This document shows positions 12,759-20,307 of a DNA stretch of 64,000 bases, in pieces. The position numbers were made by a program, and so were the translations under genes. Source of the stretch: Actinomycetospora sp. NBRC 106378 (GTDB lineage: Bacteria > Actinomycetota > Actinomycetes > Mycobacteriales > Pseudonocardiaceae); contig NZ_BSTT01000005.1 in assembly GCF_030269685.1 (NCBI RefSeq), forward strand, positions 124,001-188,000, written 5' to 3'. The first letter of the stretch is position 1; every line of letters begins with the position of its first letter. The notes beneath the pieces were generated by a model. It had not been told where the DNA came from. It did not search any database and saw only the letters and a program-made list of their open reading frames with translations.

Positions 12759-13514
12759 ATGACGACCGCGACCGATCCGAGTCTCTGGCTCCGGAGCTTC
12801 CACCCGCAGCCGAGCAGGCCCGTGCAGCTCGTCTGCTTCCCGCACGCCGGCGGCTCGGCGTCCTTCTACTTCCCGGTCTCCGCGGAGCTCTCCGCCGTGG
12901 CCGACGTCGTCACGCTGCAGTACCCGGGCCGCCAGGACCGGCGCACCGAGACCAGCCCCGCCGACCTCCACGAGCTCGCCGACCTCGTCCACGGGGCGCT
13001 GCGCGGCGTCGTCGGCAACCGGCCGACCGTGTTCTTCGGACACAGCATGGGGGCGACGCTCGCCTTCGAGGTGACGCGCCGGTTCGAGGCCGAGGGCACG
13101 AGCCCGGCGCTGCTCGTGGCGTCCGGGCGCCGCGCGCCGTCGTGCGCGCGCCCCGAACAGGTCCACCGCCTCGACGACGAGGCGGTCGTCGCGGAGCTGA
13201 CGGCGCTGGCCGGCACCGACACCGCGGTCCTCGGGGACGAGGAGATCCTGCGGATGGTCCTGCCGGCCATCCGCAGCGACTACCAGGCGATCGAGACCTA
13301 CCGGTGCCCGCCCGACGTCACGGTGACCGCGCCGGTGCACGTGCTCACCGGCGACGCCGACCCCAAGACCACGCTCGAGGAGGCGCGGGCCTGGGAGCGC
13401 CACACCACCGGCGCCTTCGACCTCGAGGTCCACCCCGGCGGGCACTTCTTCCTGACCTCGCGCGCCCCGCAGATCCTGGCGTGGCTGCGGGACCGCCTCA
13501 CCGCGCTCTCCTGA
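12759..13514 (+). CDS. Type II (editing) thioesterase
   Basis: 251 aa, the normal size for a stand-alone alpha/beta-hydrolase thioesterase (GrsT/RifR-like) of polyketide and peptide clusters. The protein shows the early PHAGG motif, nucleophile Ser96 in GHSMG, Asp199 and His229 in GGHFF. These enzymes hydrolyse wrongly primed or decarboxylated acyl groups off ACP arms rather than releasing the product. A strong ribosome site (GAGGAGG) precedes ATG 12759. It is the first gene after the PKS, on the same strand, which supports membership of the cluster. Because the PKS protein here has no terminal TE, a releasing domain must lie in another subunit or this enzyme has a broader role; the first is the usual case. 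Confidence 0.95.
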   Translation: MTTATDPSLWLRSFHPQPSRPVQLVCFPHAGGSASFYFPVSAELSAVADVVTLQYPGRQDRRTETSPADLHELADLVHGALRGVVGNRPTVFFGHSMGATLAFEVTRRFEAEGTSPALLVASGRRAPSCARPEQVHRLDDEAVVAELTALAGTDTAVLGDEEILRMVLPAIRSDYQAIETYRCPPDVTVTAPVHVLTGDADPKTTLEEARAWERHTTGAFDLEVHPGGHFFLTSRAPQILAWLRDRLTALS

Positions 13515-13519
13515 CCGGC

Positions 13520-13567
13520 GCACGACGAGGGCCCCGCACCGGTCTCGGTGCGGGGCCCTCGTCGTGC
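13520..13567. terminator. Bidirectional terminator, perfect 21-bp stem
   Basis: Arms 13520-13540 and 13547-13567 are exact reverse complements with a 6-base loop GGTCTC. The hairpin sits between the convergent thioesterase gene (stop at 13514) and the carboxylase epsilon gene (stop at 13575), exactly where a shared terminator is expected. Confidence 0.9.
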
Positions 13568-13574
13568 GGTCGAC

Positions 13575-13772
13575 TCAGCGGTGGGGACCGGTCCAGCTCG
13601 TCGGGGCCACCCACCCGTCGTGGTGGACCCACGGGGCGGTGCGGACGGGTCGGCCCGGGTCGGGTGCGGGTGCGGCGGCCGTGGCGAGGAGGGCCACGAC
13701 CACGGCCGCCAGCTCGTCCGCGGTCGGGGCACCCGCCACGACCTGCAGCAGGGGCCCCGTCCCGCTCGTCAC
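13575..13772 (-). CDS. Acyl-CoA carboxylase epsilon subunit
   Basis: 65 aa starting at GTG 13772, whose GTGA overlaps the TGA of the beta-subunit gene by four bases, so the two are translationally coupled. The short protein has the epsilon-subunit layout: an N-terminal helix-like part (ADELAAVVVALLA), an Ala/Pro linker and a C-terminal W-containing tail (APWVHHDGW...PTSW). In actinobacteria these small proteins bind and activate the alpha-beta carboxylase complex (AccE/PccE). No biotin-carrying alpha subunit is encoded in the window; it is normally supplied by a separate housekeeping gene. Confidence 0.85.
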   Translation of the reverse strand: MTSGTGPLLQVVAGAPTADELAAVVVALLATAAAPAPDPGRPVRTAPWVHHDGWVAPTSWTGPHR

Positions 13773-15355
13773 GTCGGCGGGTTGCCGTGCTTGCGCGACG
13801 GCAGGTCGGCGCGCTTCGCGCGCAGGACGGCGAGGGCGTCGACCAGGGCCGCCCGCGTGTCGGCCGGGTCGATGACGTCGTCGACGAGACCGGCCTCGGC
13901 GGCGTAGTAGGGGTGCATCAGCTCCTGGCGGTACTGCTTGATGCGCTGGGCGCGGGTCGCCTCGGGATCGGGGGAGGCGGCGATCTCCCGGCGGAAGATG
14001 ACGTTGGCGGCCGCCTCCGCCCCCATCACGGCGATCTCGTTCGTCGGCCAGGCGAGGGAGATGTCGGCGCCGATCGAGCGGGAGTCCATGACGATGTACG
14101 CCCCGCCGTAGGCCTTGCGCAGGATGAGCTGCACGCGGGGGACGGTCGCCGCGCAGTAGGCGTAGAGCAGTTTCGCGCCGTGGCGGATGATGCCGCCGTG
14201 CTCCTGGTCGCCGCCGGGCAGGAAGCCCGGGACGTCGACGAGGGTGACCAGCGGGATGCTGAACGCGTCGCAGGTGGAGACGAACCGGGCGGCCTTCTCG
14301 GAGGCGGAGATGTCGAGCACCCCGGCCAGCGACGAGGGCTGGTTCGCGACGATGCCGACGGTGTGCCCGTCGAGCCGGGCGAGCCCGCAGACGATGTTGG
14401 TGGCCCAGGACGCGTGGACCTCGAACAGGTCGCCGTCGTCCACGATCTCGGCGACGACGTCGCGCATGTCGTAGACGCGCGAGGCGTCCGCGGGGACGAG
14501 GTCGAGCAGTGCCTCGGTGCGACGGTCGGCGGGGTCGCCCGTCGGCACGACCGGAGGGGCCTCGCGGTTGTTCGCGGGCAGGAGCGAGACCAGGTGGCGG
14601 ACGTCGGCGAAGCAGCTCTCCTCGTCGTCGTAGACGAAGCCGCCGGACCCCGACCGGGTGCCGTGCACCTCGGCCCCGCCGAGTCCCTCGTGGTCGATCG
14701 TCTCGCCGGTCACCGCGGCCACGACGTCGGGGCCCGTGATGTACATCTGCGCGATGTCGCGCACCATGAAGACGTAGTCGGTGAGGGCGGGGGAGTAGGC
14801 GGCCCCGCCGGCGCACGGGCCGAGCATGACGCTGATCTGGGGCACCACCCCGGAGGCGCGGACGTTGCGCCGGAAGATCCCGCCGTAGCCCGCGAGGGCG
14901 GTCACGCCCTCCTGGATGCGGGCCCCGGCGCCGTCGCTGAGGCTGATCAGCGGTGCGCCCGAGGACTCCGCGAGGTCCATGAGCTTGTGGATCTTCGCCG
15001 CGTGCGCCTCCCCGAGGGAGCCGCCGAAGATGCGGAAGTCGTGGGCGTAGACGAAGACCGTGCGGCCGTCGATCCTGCCCCAGCCCGTCACGACGCCGTC
15101 GGTGTGCGGGCGCTGGTCCTCCAGCCCGAAGCCGTGGGAGCGGTGCCGGCGGAACTGCTCGATCTCGCGGAAGGAGCCCTCGTCGAGGAGCAGGTCGAGA
15201 CGTTCGGTCACCGTCAGCTTGCCCTTGGCGTGCTGGCGCTCGGTCGCGTGCGGGGACGGGCCCTCGGCGGTGCGGGCTCGCAGGTCGTGGAGCTCGGACA
15301 CCCTCGACCGCAGGTCCGCGGTCCGCGTGTCGCCGACGTTCTCGATGGTGGTCAT
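13769..15355 (-). CDS. Acyl-CoA carboxylase beta subunit (carboxyltransferase), probably acetyl-CoA-capable
   Basis: 528 aa from ATG 15355, preceded by GAAGAGG. It is a full-length member of the PccB/AccD family, with the two-lobed crotonase-like fold: N lobe with GGSLGEAHAAK and DGAGARIQEG, C lobe with VPGFLPG and AYGGAY. Family members transfer CO2 from biotin to acetyl- or propionyl-CoA. The residue known to set specificity in Streptomyces PccB/AccB (Asp422 for propionyl, Ile for acetyl) corresponds here to Ile421 in AYIVM. This predicts malonyl-CoA production, matching the malonyl ATs of the neighbouring PKS. The link to polyketide precursor supply is inferred from position and this residue. 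Confidence 0.93.
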   Translation of the reverse strand: MTTIENVGDTRTADLRSRVSELHDLRARTAEGPSPHATERQHAKGKLTVTERLDLLLDEGSFREIEQFRRHRSHGFGLEDQRPHTDGVVTGWGRIDGRTVFVYAHDFRIFGGSLGEAHAAKIHKLMDLAESSGAPLISLSDGAGARIQEGVTALAGYGGIFRRNVRASGVVPQISVMLGPCAGGAAYSPALTDYVFMVRDIAQMYITGPDVVAAVTGETIDHEGLGGAEVHGTRSGSGGFVYDDEESCFADVRHLVSLLPANNREAPPVVPTGDPADRRTEALLDLVPADASRVYDMRDVVAEIVDDGDLFEVHASWATNIVCGLARLDGHTVGIVANQPSSLAGVLDISASEKAARFVSTCDAFSIPLVTLVDVPGFLPGGDQEHGGIIRHGAKLLYAYCAATVPRVQLILRKAYGGAYIVMDSRSIGADISLAWPTNEIAVMGAEAAANVIFRREIAASPDPEATRAQRIKQYRQELMHPYYAAEAGLVDDVIDPADTRAALVDALAVLRAKRADLPSRKHGNPPT

Positions 15356-15422
15356 GGTGAACCTCTTCGGTTCCGGCGGCCCCGCTCCTCGCGTGGCGCG
15401 CGGCGGCGTGGGCGACAGCGAC

Positions 15423-16067
15423 TCACTGCACGTGGTCGGGGAGGACGTGGGGCGGCCAGGCGCCGATCTCGAAGAGACCCTGGGCGTACGCCTTGGAGAT
15501 GAGCGCGGGGCGGTTCTTGACCTTGAAACGCCGCAGCAGCGAGGTGACGTGGTACTCCACGCCCCCGCGGCTGAGGAAGAGGTTGGCCGCCAGCTGGACC
15601 GTGGAGGCGCCGGACGCGACCCCCTGCAGGATCTTGGCGTCCATGTCGGTGAGCTGTCGGGACGGGCCGGTCGGGGAGGCGGACCGGCCGCCGCCCTCGG
15701 GGTCCAGCACCGCGACCACGCCGTCGACGTGTCCGGCGGTCCGGACCACGGCCGTCGCGGTGAGGTGTCCCCGGACGTCGGCACCGCGGCCGAGCAGCGT
15801 CACGGGGGTGCGGCGCATCCGGGCGTTCTGCCCGTCGAAGAGCCGCTCCAGGCCGGCGCGAGCGAGGGCCCGCACGCTCGGGTCGAGCAGGTCACAGAAC
15901 GAGGTGCCGCACAGGTCGCCCGGAACCGCGTCCCGGAAGACGCGGAAGGTCTCGTCGTTTGCCGCCACGATGCGGAGGGAACGGTCGAGGGAGACCGTGC
16001 ACGAGGGGCGCATGTCGGTGGCGGGGGAAGCGGTCGCGGGCGCAGGTGCGGCGGGAAGAGAACGCAT
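15423..16067 (-). CDS. PAS-LuxR transcriptional regulator, PimM-like
   Basis: 214 aa from ATG 16067, with GGAGG seven bases upstream. Residues about 20-125 form a PAS-like sensor (SLDRSLRIVAANDETFRVF and later VDGVVAVLDPEGG). Residues about 140-205 are a LuxR/GerE helix-turn-helix (LTDMDAKILQGVASG...STVQLAANLFLS...VEYHVTSLLRRF). This small PAS plus LuxR architecture is that of PimM, AmphRIV and NysRIV, the cluster-situated activators of polyene macrolide synthesis. That agrees with the polyene-type PKS modules to the left. It is transcribed in the same direction as the carboxylase genes, 68 bases upstream of them, and may be co-transcribed. Its ligand is unknown. Confidence 0.9.
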   Translation of the reverse strand: MRSLPAAPAPATASPATDMRPSCTVSLDRSLRIVAANDETFRVFRDAVPGDLCGTSFCDLLDPSVRALARAGLERLFDGQNARMRRTPVTLLGRGADVRGHLTATAVVRTAGHVDGVVAVLDPEGGGRSASPTGPSRQLTDMDAKILQGVASGASTVQLAANLFLSRGGVEYHVTSLLRRFKVKNRPALISKAYAQGLFEIGAWPPHVLPDHVQ

Positions 16068-16102
16068 GTCCTGTCCTCCGTCTTCAGAGGGCTCCGAGCC
16101 GT

Positions 16103-16143
16103 GTCGGAGAGGCGAGAGACGATCGCCGGGTGGCCTCTCCGAC
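16103..16143 (-). promoter_or_regulatory. 11-bp inverted repeat in the LuxR gene leader
   Basis: Arms 16103-16113 and 16133-16143 (GTCGGAGAGGC and its exact complement) enclose 19 bases. They lie between the predicted promoter and the start codon of the PAS-LuxR gene. It may be an operator or a leader hairpin; nothing in the sequence decides which. Confidence 0.45.
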
Positions 16144-16171
16144 GTTAGGAACGGCGTCGAAACCCCGTCAA
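16142..16171 (-). promoter_or_regulatory. Sigma70-like promoter of the PAS-LuxR gene
   Basis: On the minus strand, TTGACG (16171-16166) and TAACGT (16147-16142) are separated by 18 bases. This is a good match to an actinobacterial housekeeping promoter and would give a leader of about 65-70 bases. Of the 289 bases between the two flanking genes (16068-16356), the rest shows no gene or clear structure. Confidence 0.5.
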
Positions 16172-16356
16172 CGGCCCGGGGAGTAAACGCTTAACACTGT
16201 GGTTCGGCCGGTGGGGGTGTGGTTCGGGGTCGGTACGGTGCGTGGTCGACCGCACTACGGTGCCGCCCCGGACGAGGTAGGGCTTTCACCAGCACGACCG
16301 GGTCCACAGTGGGGCCATGGCGTGTGCCGACGGCCCAGACGACGGGGACGAGCGGC

Positions 16357-16641
16357 CTAACGGGCGACGAACCCCGAATAGGCCAATCGTTCCAGCCACT
16401 CCGACATGCGGTCACGCAGCGTCCACGGTTCGACGCCCCAGTTCTCCGAGAGCATCAACGCGGCGTCGCCGAGGCTCCACGCGTTGCGACTCAGCGCGAC
16501 CCACATCGCCGTCTCCTGCGCCGTGCACAGCAACGCCTCCGGGGTGCCGGGCGCGTGCAGCTCCATCCAGCCGTTCGACAACACGTCGATGCGCAGCCCG
16601 GCGACCGGCTCCCACGGTCGGGTGTCCGAAGGCGAATCCAC
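16357..16641 (-). CDS. PqqD-like small protein (RRE-type fold), function unknown
   Basis: 94 aa from GTG 16641, chosen because GAAGAGG lies eight bases upstream; an in-frame GTG at 16698 would add 19 low-complexity residues. The C-terminal two thirds match the PqqD pattern: a short strand region (IDVLSNGWMELHAPG), then ALLCTAQETAMWVALSRNAW, then a helical segment ending in a hydrophobic ERLAYSGFV. PqqD proteins and RiPP recognition elements bind peptide substrates and present them to radical-SAM or other modifying enzymes. No precursor peptide, PqqA or radical-SAM gene is visible beside it, so its role is open. It sits at the border of the polyketide cluster. Confidence 0.6.
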   Translation of the reverse strand: MDSPSDTRPWEPVAGLRIDVLSNGWMELHAPGTPEALLCTAQETAMWVALSRNAWSLGDAALMLSENWGVEPWTLRDRMSEWLERLAYSGFVAR

Positions 16642-16765
16642 GACAGCCACCTCTTCACCACCGGGCCGGGCACTCGGGCCCCGCCGTCTGCTCGTCACCC
16701 GTCATCTCGTCGGCGTTCAGGATGGTACCCAGCGGGGAGATGGATATCACTACTATCGAATGGCT

Positions 16766-16780
16766 CCGGGACGGTCCCGG
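16766..16780. terminator. Short GC inverted repeat between MarR and PqqD-like genes
   Basis: CCGGGAC and its complement GTCCCGG flank a single base, just after the MarR stop codon. It may be a weak terminator or an operator. The 16699-16783 spacer also holds an AT-rich patch (16741-16760) that could serve as promoter for the PqqD-like gene. Confidence 0.35.
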
Positions 16781-16783
16781 GCC

Positions 16784-17305
16784 CTACCCCTCCGCGACCT
16801 TCTCCCAGCGCTCGGCGAGCCGGTCCAGGTCGCCGAGCAGCGCGGCGAACTCGCCCTCGCCGTCGGGGGATCCGTCCGGGGCACCCATCAGCTCGGCGTG
16901 CAGGCGCGAGACCTTGGCGGTCACGTCGTCGAACAGCGTCACGCCCTGATCGGTCAACGTCAGCAGCTTGCGGCGCCCGTCCGATGGCGCCGTGTCGCGG
17001 CGGATCAGCGACCGGTCCTCGAGCCGCCGGCAGACGTCGGCCATGGTGGAGCGGTCCAGCGCCACGCAGGCCGCGAGCGAGCCCTGGTCGACCTCCGGGT
17101 ACTCCCGCACCGCCGTGAGCACGGCGAACTGCGGTCCGGTCAGCGTGGTGTCGACGTGGCGCAGCCACGCCGCCGAGTAGGCCTGGTACAGCCGCCGTGC
17201 GAGGAACCCCGGCGACCCGCGCAGCGTCTCGGGCGTCGTGGGCCGTCCCGGCGGGTGGGGCGGCACCGTCGCCGCCGTGGTGGTCCCGTCGTCGTCTCCG
17301 GTCAT
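16784..17305 (-). CDS. MarR-family transcriptional regulator
   Basis: 173 aa from ATG 17305 with GAGGA upstream. After a Pro/Thr-rich N-terminus of about 25 residues comes a winged-helix MarR domain. It has a dimerisation helix (FLARRLYQAYSAAWLRHV), the recognition region (LDRSTMADVCRRLEDRSLI) and the conserved wing DGRRKLLTLTDQG. MarR proteins are usually ligand-responsive repressors of their own or adjacent genes. The nearest candidate target is the PqqD-like gene directly downstream on the same strand. No ligand can be predicted. Confidence 0.9.
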   Translation of the reverse strand: MTGDDDGTTTAATVPPHPPGRPTTPETLRGSPGFLARRLYQAYSAAWLRHVDTTLTGPQFAVLTAVREYPEVDQGSLAACVALDRSTMADVCRRLEDRSLIRRDTAPSDGRRKLLTLTDQGVTLFDDVTAKVSRLHAELMGAPDGSPDGEGEFAALLGDLDRLAERWEKVAEG

Positions 17306-17455
17306 CGGTCGTCCTCGTTCCCCCGGGCGCCGGAGGAGCCCACGCGGACGGTCACGAGGAGTCGCCCTCGGTGATGAAGACCGACCGCGTCCTCCGTCCG
17401 ACGCGTCCTGCGCGTCACCCGTCCGGCGTGGACGGTGACGCCTTCCCCCCAATAC

Positions 17456-17470
17456 GTCGCGTGACGCGAC
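17456..17470. promoter_or_regulatory. GTCGCG-TGA-CGCGAC palindrome upstream of MarR gene
   Basis: A perfect 6-3-6 inverted repeat lies in the 224-base spacer between the FHA gene stop and the MarR start. It is compatible with an operator but unproven; nothing else recognisable is in this spacer. Confidence 0.35.
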
Positions 17471-17529
17471 ACGGTTGAGCACGCTACGACCTCACCGGGG
17501 TCGCAGGCGAGAGGACACGGCGCGAAGCG

Positions 17530-18312
17530 TCAGGACGATCGGGACGCCAGGGGGGCCGGGACCTCGGCCGGGAAGAGCCGCCGGACGTCGTCGAGGGTCA
17601 CCAGCCGCAGTCCGATGACCTGGTCGACCACCGCGACCCGCCAGCCGCGGGTCTTGTCGTTCAGGCGCACCCCGCGCAGCCACCGCTGGGCGTGCCGGAA
17701 CGCCTCGCTCTGCGTCTTCGGGCTCGGCACCGGCCGGCCTGCGGCGCGGTGCCAGCCGGCGATCTGGTCGGCGTCGCCGTGGACGTCCCTCGCCACACCG
17801 TCCGGGCTGAGGGCGGCCGCGATGAGGGTCGGCCCGCACGCGGCCACCAGCACCGACCACCACGTCTCGTCGGTGGGCAGGGCCGCGTTGACCGTCCGGC
17901 CCCCGGAGAGGTCGTCGCGGTCCGCCGCCGCGGCGGTGGGCGCGAACGCGAGCAGCGCCAGCGTCACCTCGCGTCCGTCGGCGAGCCAGAGCCCAAGCGA
18001 GGCCCGGGAGTCGCGCACGAGCAGGCCGTTGCCCTCCCGGATCCGGTCCTGCCCGGCGACCCCGGGGACCACGAGGGTCAGCTGCCCGCCGTGGCGCTGC
18101 CGGTTGATGACCAGGTACGCGTCGTCGCGGATCTCGATCTCGGCCGCGACGCGGGAGACCTGGTCGTCGTCGACCTGGACGTGCCGGTCGGTCGCGCCGT
18201 TGCGTCCGATGGTGGCCGTCTCGCCCCACGGGACGGACAGCCGCCGCTCGGTGCGGACGTCGAGCAGCGCCAGCCCTCCCCGGGGGAGGCGCCCGACCGC
18301 CGCTTGCCGCAC
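17530..18312 (-). CDS. FHA-domain protein (second FHA gene of the operon)
   Basis: 260 aa from GTG 18312, starting four bases after the stop of the upstream FHA gene. Residues about 25-110 resemble a forkhead-associated domain (ATIGRNGATDRHVQVDD, then VSRVAAEIEI where the usual S-R-H-A-hydrophobic motif is V-S-R-V-A). FHA domains bind phosphothreonine and in actinobacteria report on Ser/Thr kinase signalling. The C-terminal 150 residues are not recognised; they contain a WWSVLVAACGP segment and a basic helical region. It forms one operon with the two genes upstream. The missing His in the FHA core may weaken phosphopeptide binding. Confidence 0.75.
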   Translation of the reverse strand: MRQAAVGRLPRGGLALLDVRTERRLSVPWGETATIGRNGATDRHVQVDDDQVSRVAAEIEIRDDAYLVINRQRHGGQLTLVVPGVAGQDRIREGNGLLVRDSRASLGLWLADGREVTLALLAFAPTAAAADRDDLSGGRTVNAALPTDETWWSVLVAACGPTLIAAALSPDGVARDVHGDADQIAGWHRAAGRPVPSPKTQSEAFRHAQRWLRGVRLNDKTRGWRVAVVDQVIGLRLVTLDDVRRLFPAEVPAPLASRSS

Positions 18313-18316
18313 GCGA

Positions 18317-19591
18317 TCAGTATCCCCGGACGACGACCTGCGTGGTCGTGGTCGTGGCCGGGTCGGTGCCCTCGGCCGCGAGCAGCCGCAGTCGGGGGCC
18401 GTCCGTGCCGAGGGTGATCTCGGCGCCGGGCGGGAGCGGGGTCGGCCCGTCGATCCGCCGGCCGTCGACCCGCGTGCCGTTGGTGGAGCCCAGGTCGGTC
18501 GCGACCCAGCGGCCGGAACGGTCGGGCGCGAGGCGCAGGTGCCGCCACGACACCCCCGGGTGCTCGACCGGCAGGCCCGCCGAGGGGTCGCGGCCCAGGT
18601 CGACGGCCCCGGTCAGGTCGGTGTCGGTCAGGCGCGCGCCCGCCGCGTCCTCCACGACCAGCACGGCCTTCGGTCGGGTCCCGACGACGAGCGTGCGCAG
18701 CGCTGCCGGCACGGCGCCGGTCATGCGGGTCGCCAGGGCGGCGAGGCCCCCGGCGGGGGGTCCACCCCGGCCCGGCGTCCGCCGTGGCCCACCGCTGACG
18801 TCCGACGTCAGCAGCTCGCCACGGCCGCCGGGCCGGGGGCCCTGGTGTCCGGGGGCGCGCCTCCCGCCCCCGGACCCGGGAGGGACGGGGCCGCTGCCCC
18901 GGCCGTCCCACCCGGTGCCCGGCCCGAGCGCGGCCGGGCCCCCTCCCGCTCCCCGCGCCGGGGCGAGAGGGACCGCCGTCGACGCACACGCGGCGGCGAC
19001 GGGGGTCTGTTGCGGCTCGGAGAAGGCCGCGGTGACGACGACGCGGCCGAGCGGCACGTCGTCGGTGACGAGCAGGTGCACCCAGGTCCGCTCGGCGAGG
19101 CGGCGCACGCCCCGGTCGCGCCCGCGCTCGACGTAGCCCTCGGCGAGCTCGCGGGCCAGTGCCTCGAGCGGGCGCCGCTGCGCGACCTCCGCGCCGTCGA
19201 CGGGGTTCCACTCCACCCACAGGTGCGGCGCCGCGACCTGCTGGCCGCGCGGCGTCCACACGAGGGCGTCGTCGCCGTCGAGGCGTTCCGCGGTCACCCG
19301 CAGCAGGCCGTCGCCGTGCACCCAGGGCCGCGCGAGCACGGCGCGCAGGGCCCGGCGGACCGGCGCCGCGGCCGTCGGGGCGACGGCCAGGTCCACGGTC
19401 GCGGTGGTCGACGGGGGAGCGGCGAGCGGCTCCGGCCGCGGCCGTGCCCAGGCGGTGACGACGACGGCGAGCCCGGCGGCGAGCGCGACGAGGACGACGA
19501 TCAGGACCGCGACCAGCAACGATCCGGTCGTCCACCACAGCAGCAGGAGCCCGACGAGGACCCCGCCGGCGACGAGCCGGGTGCGGTTCAT
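18317..19591 (-). CDS. Membrane-anchored FHA-domain protein
   Basis: 424 aa from ATG 19591, whose ATGA overlaps the stop of the CvpA-like gene by four bases. Two transmembrane helices occupy about residues 6-22 and 25-48. A middle region (about 70-210) resembles the N-terminal domain of actinobacterial FhaA-like proteins, and a Gly/Pro-rich linker spans about 215-290. A canonical FHA domain is near the C-terminus (VDLGRDPSAGLPVEHPGVS, W-R-H-L-R-L, STNGTRVDG). STNGT and the R-H pair are the phosphothreonine-binding residues. Membrane location plus FHA suggests a kinase-signalling scaffold at the envelope; no kinase or phosphatase gene is adjacent. Confidence 0.85.
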   Translation of the reverse strand: MNRTRLVAGGVLVGLLLLWWTTGSLLVAVLIVVLVALAAGLAVVVTAWARPRPEPLAAPPSTTATVDLAVAPTAAAPVRRALRAVLARPWVHGDGLLRVTAERLDGDDALVWTPRGQQVAAPHLWVEWNPVDGAEVAQRRPLEALARELAEGYVERGRDRGVRRLAERTWVHLLVTDDVPLGRVVVTAAFSEPQQTPVAAACASTAVPLAPARGAGGGPAALGPGTGWDGRGSGPVPPGSGGGRRAPGHQGPRPGGRGELLTSDVSGGPRRTPGRGGPPAGGLAALATRMTGAVPAALRTLVVGTRPKAVLVVEDAAGARLTDTDLTGAVDLGRDPSAGLPVEHPGVSWRHLRLAPDRSGRWVATDLGSTNGTRVDGRRIDGPTPLPPGAEITLGTDGPRLRLLAAEGTDPATTTTTQVVVRGY

Positions 19592-20082
19592 CGGTCCGAC
19601 CCGATCGCGGTGACCCGCTCCAGTCCGGGCACCTGACCCGCGACCTGGGCCGGCGTCGGGAGGTGCGCGGCCGCCGTCGTCAGGACCCCGCTGTTCTCGG
19701 CGGCACGGCCGGCCCAGGCCGGACCGATCGCGATCACGGCCGCGCCGATCAGCACGCACACCACCAGCGCGAGGCCGCCGTGGGCGAGGACCCCGACGGC
19801 GCGGTCGACCAGCACCGGGCGCGCGTACCGCCCGTCGGCCCGCGCGGCCAGGGTGTCCGCGAGGCGGCGCCCGAGGCCCAGGCCGATCAGGCCCGCGACG
19901 AGCACGCAGGCGATGAGCAGCGGAGTCGAGGCGGCGTCCCACCACCCGGCGACGGCGGCGCCCACGATCACGCCCACGGCGGCCCCGGCCAGCGAAAGCA
20001 CCAGGGACGTCCCGCCGCGACGCCAGCCGCGCCAGGCGGCGAGGGCGACGACGGCGAGCACCACGAGATCCACGAGCGTCAC
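19588..20082 (-). CDS. CvpA-family membrane protein
   Basis: 164 aa from GTG 20082, selected because GAGGAGG lies just upstream. It starts with the CvpA pattern VDLVVLAVVALAAWRGWRRG and has four hydrophobic segments (about 3-22, 27-49, 56-75, 100-128). CvpA proteins are inner-membrane proteins of uncertain biochemical role, first linked to colicin V production. It is the first gene of the CvpA-FHA-FHA operon and is divergent from the reductase gene at 20308. Confidence 0.85.
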   Translation of the reverse strand: MTLVDLVVLAVVALAAWRGWRRGGTSLVLSLAGAAVGVIVGAAVAGWWDAASTPLLIACVLVAGLIGLGLGRRLADTLAARADGRYARPVLVDRAVGVLAHGGLALVVCVLIGAAVIAIGPAWAGRAAENSGVLTTAAAHLPTPAQVAGQVPGLERVTAIGSDR

Positions 20083-20245
20083 GGGTCCTCCTCGGACTGA
20101 AGCGGTCTCCACCGAGTGAAGCGACGCGGCGAGGACCGCGGGGACCCGTCGTCGGGAACTAATTACCGAGTCCCGGGCGGCGCGTGACCCGGCGCACGCC
20201 GGCGATTGTGACCCGGATCGTGGGGTCTATTCGGTACCGTGGGTA

Positions 20246-20256
20246 GCGGTAACCGC
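20246..20256. promoter_or_regulatory. GCGGTAACCGC palindrome in the desaturase-operon promoter region
   Basis: An 11-base palindrome lies 52 bases upstream of the reductase start, within the 225-base divergent spacer 20083-20307. The related sequence GGTAC recurs at 20233, 20265 and 20274. A regulator of lipid desaturation could bind here; no regulator can be named. Confidence 0.35.
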
Positions 20257-20307
20257 AAGTCTCCGGTACTCCTGGTACCTAGAAGTTCACCAGGCAGAGG
20301 AGACACC

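Noticed and set aside
12701-15502. 933-aa plus-strand frame across the thioesterase and carboxylase genes
   Set aside because: Out of frame with the thioesterase and antisense to the carboxylase beta gene; no recognisable domain.
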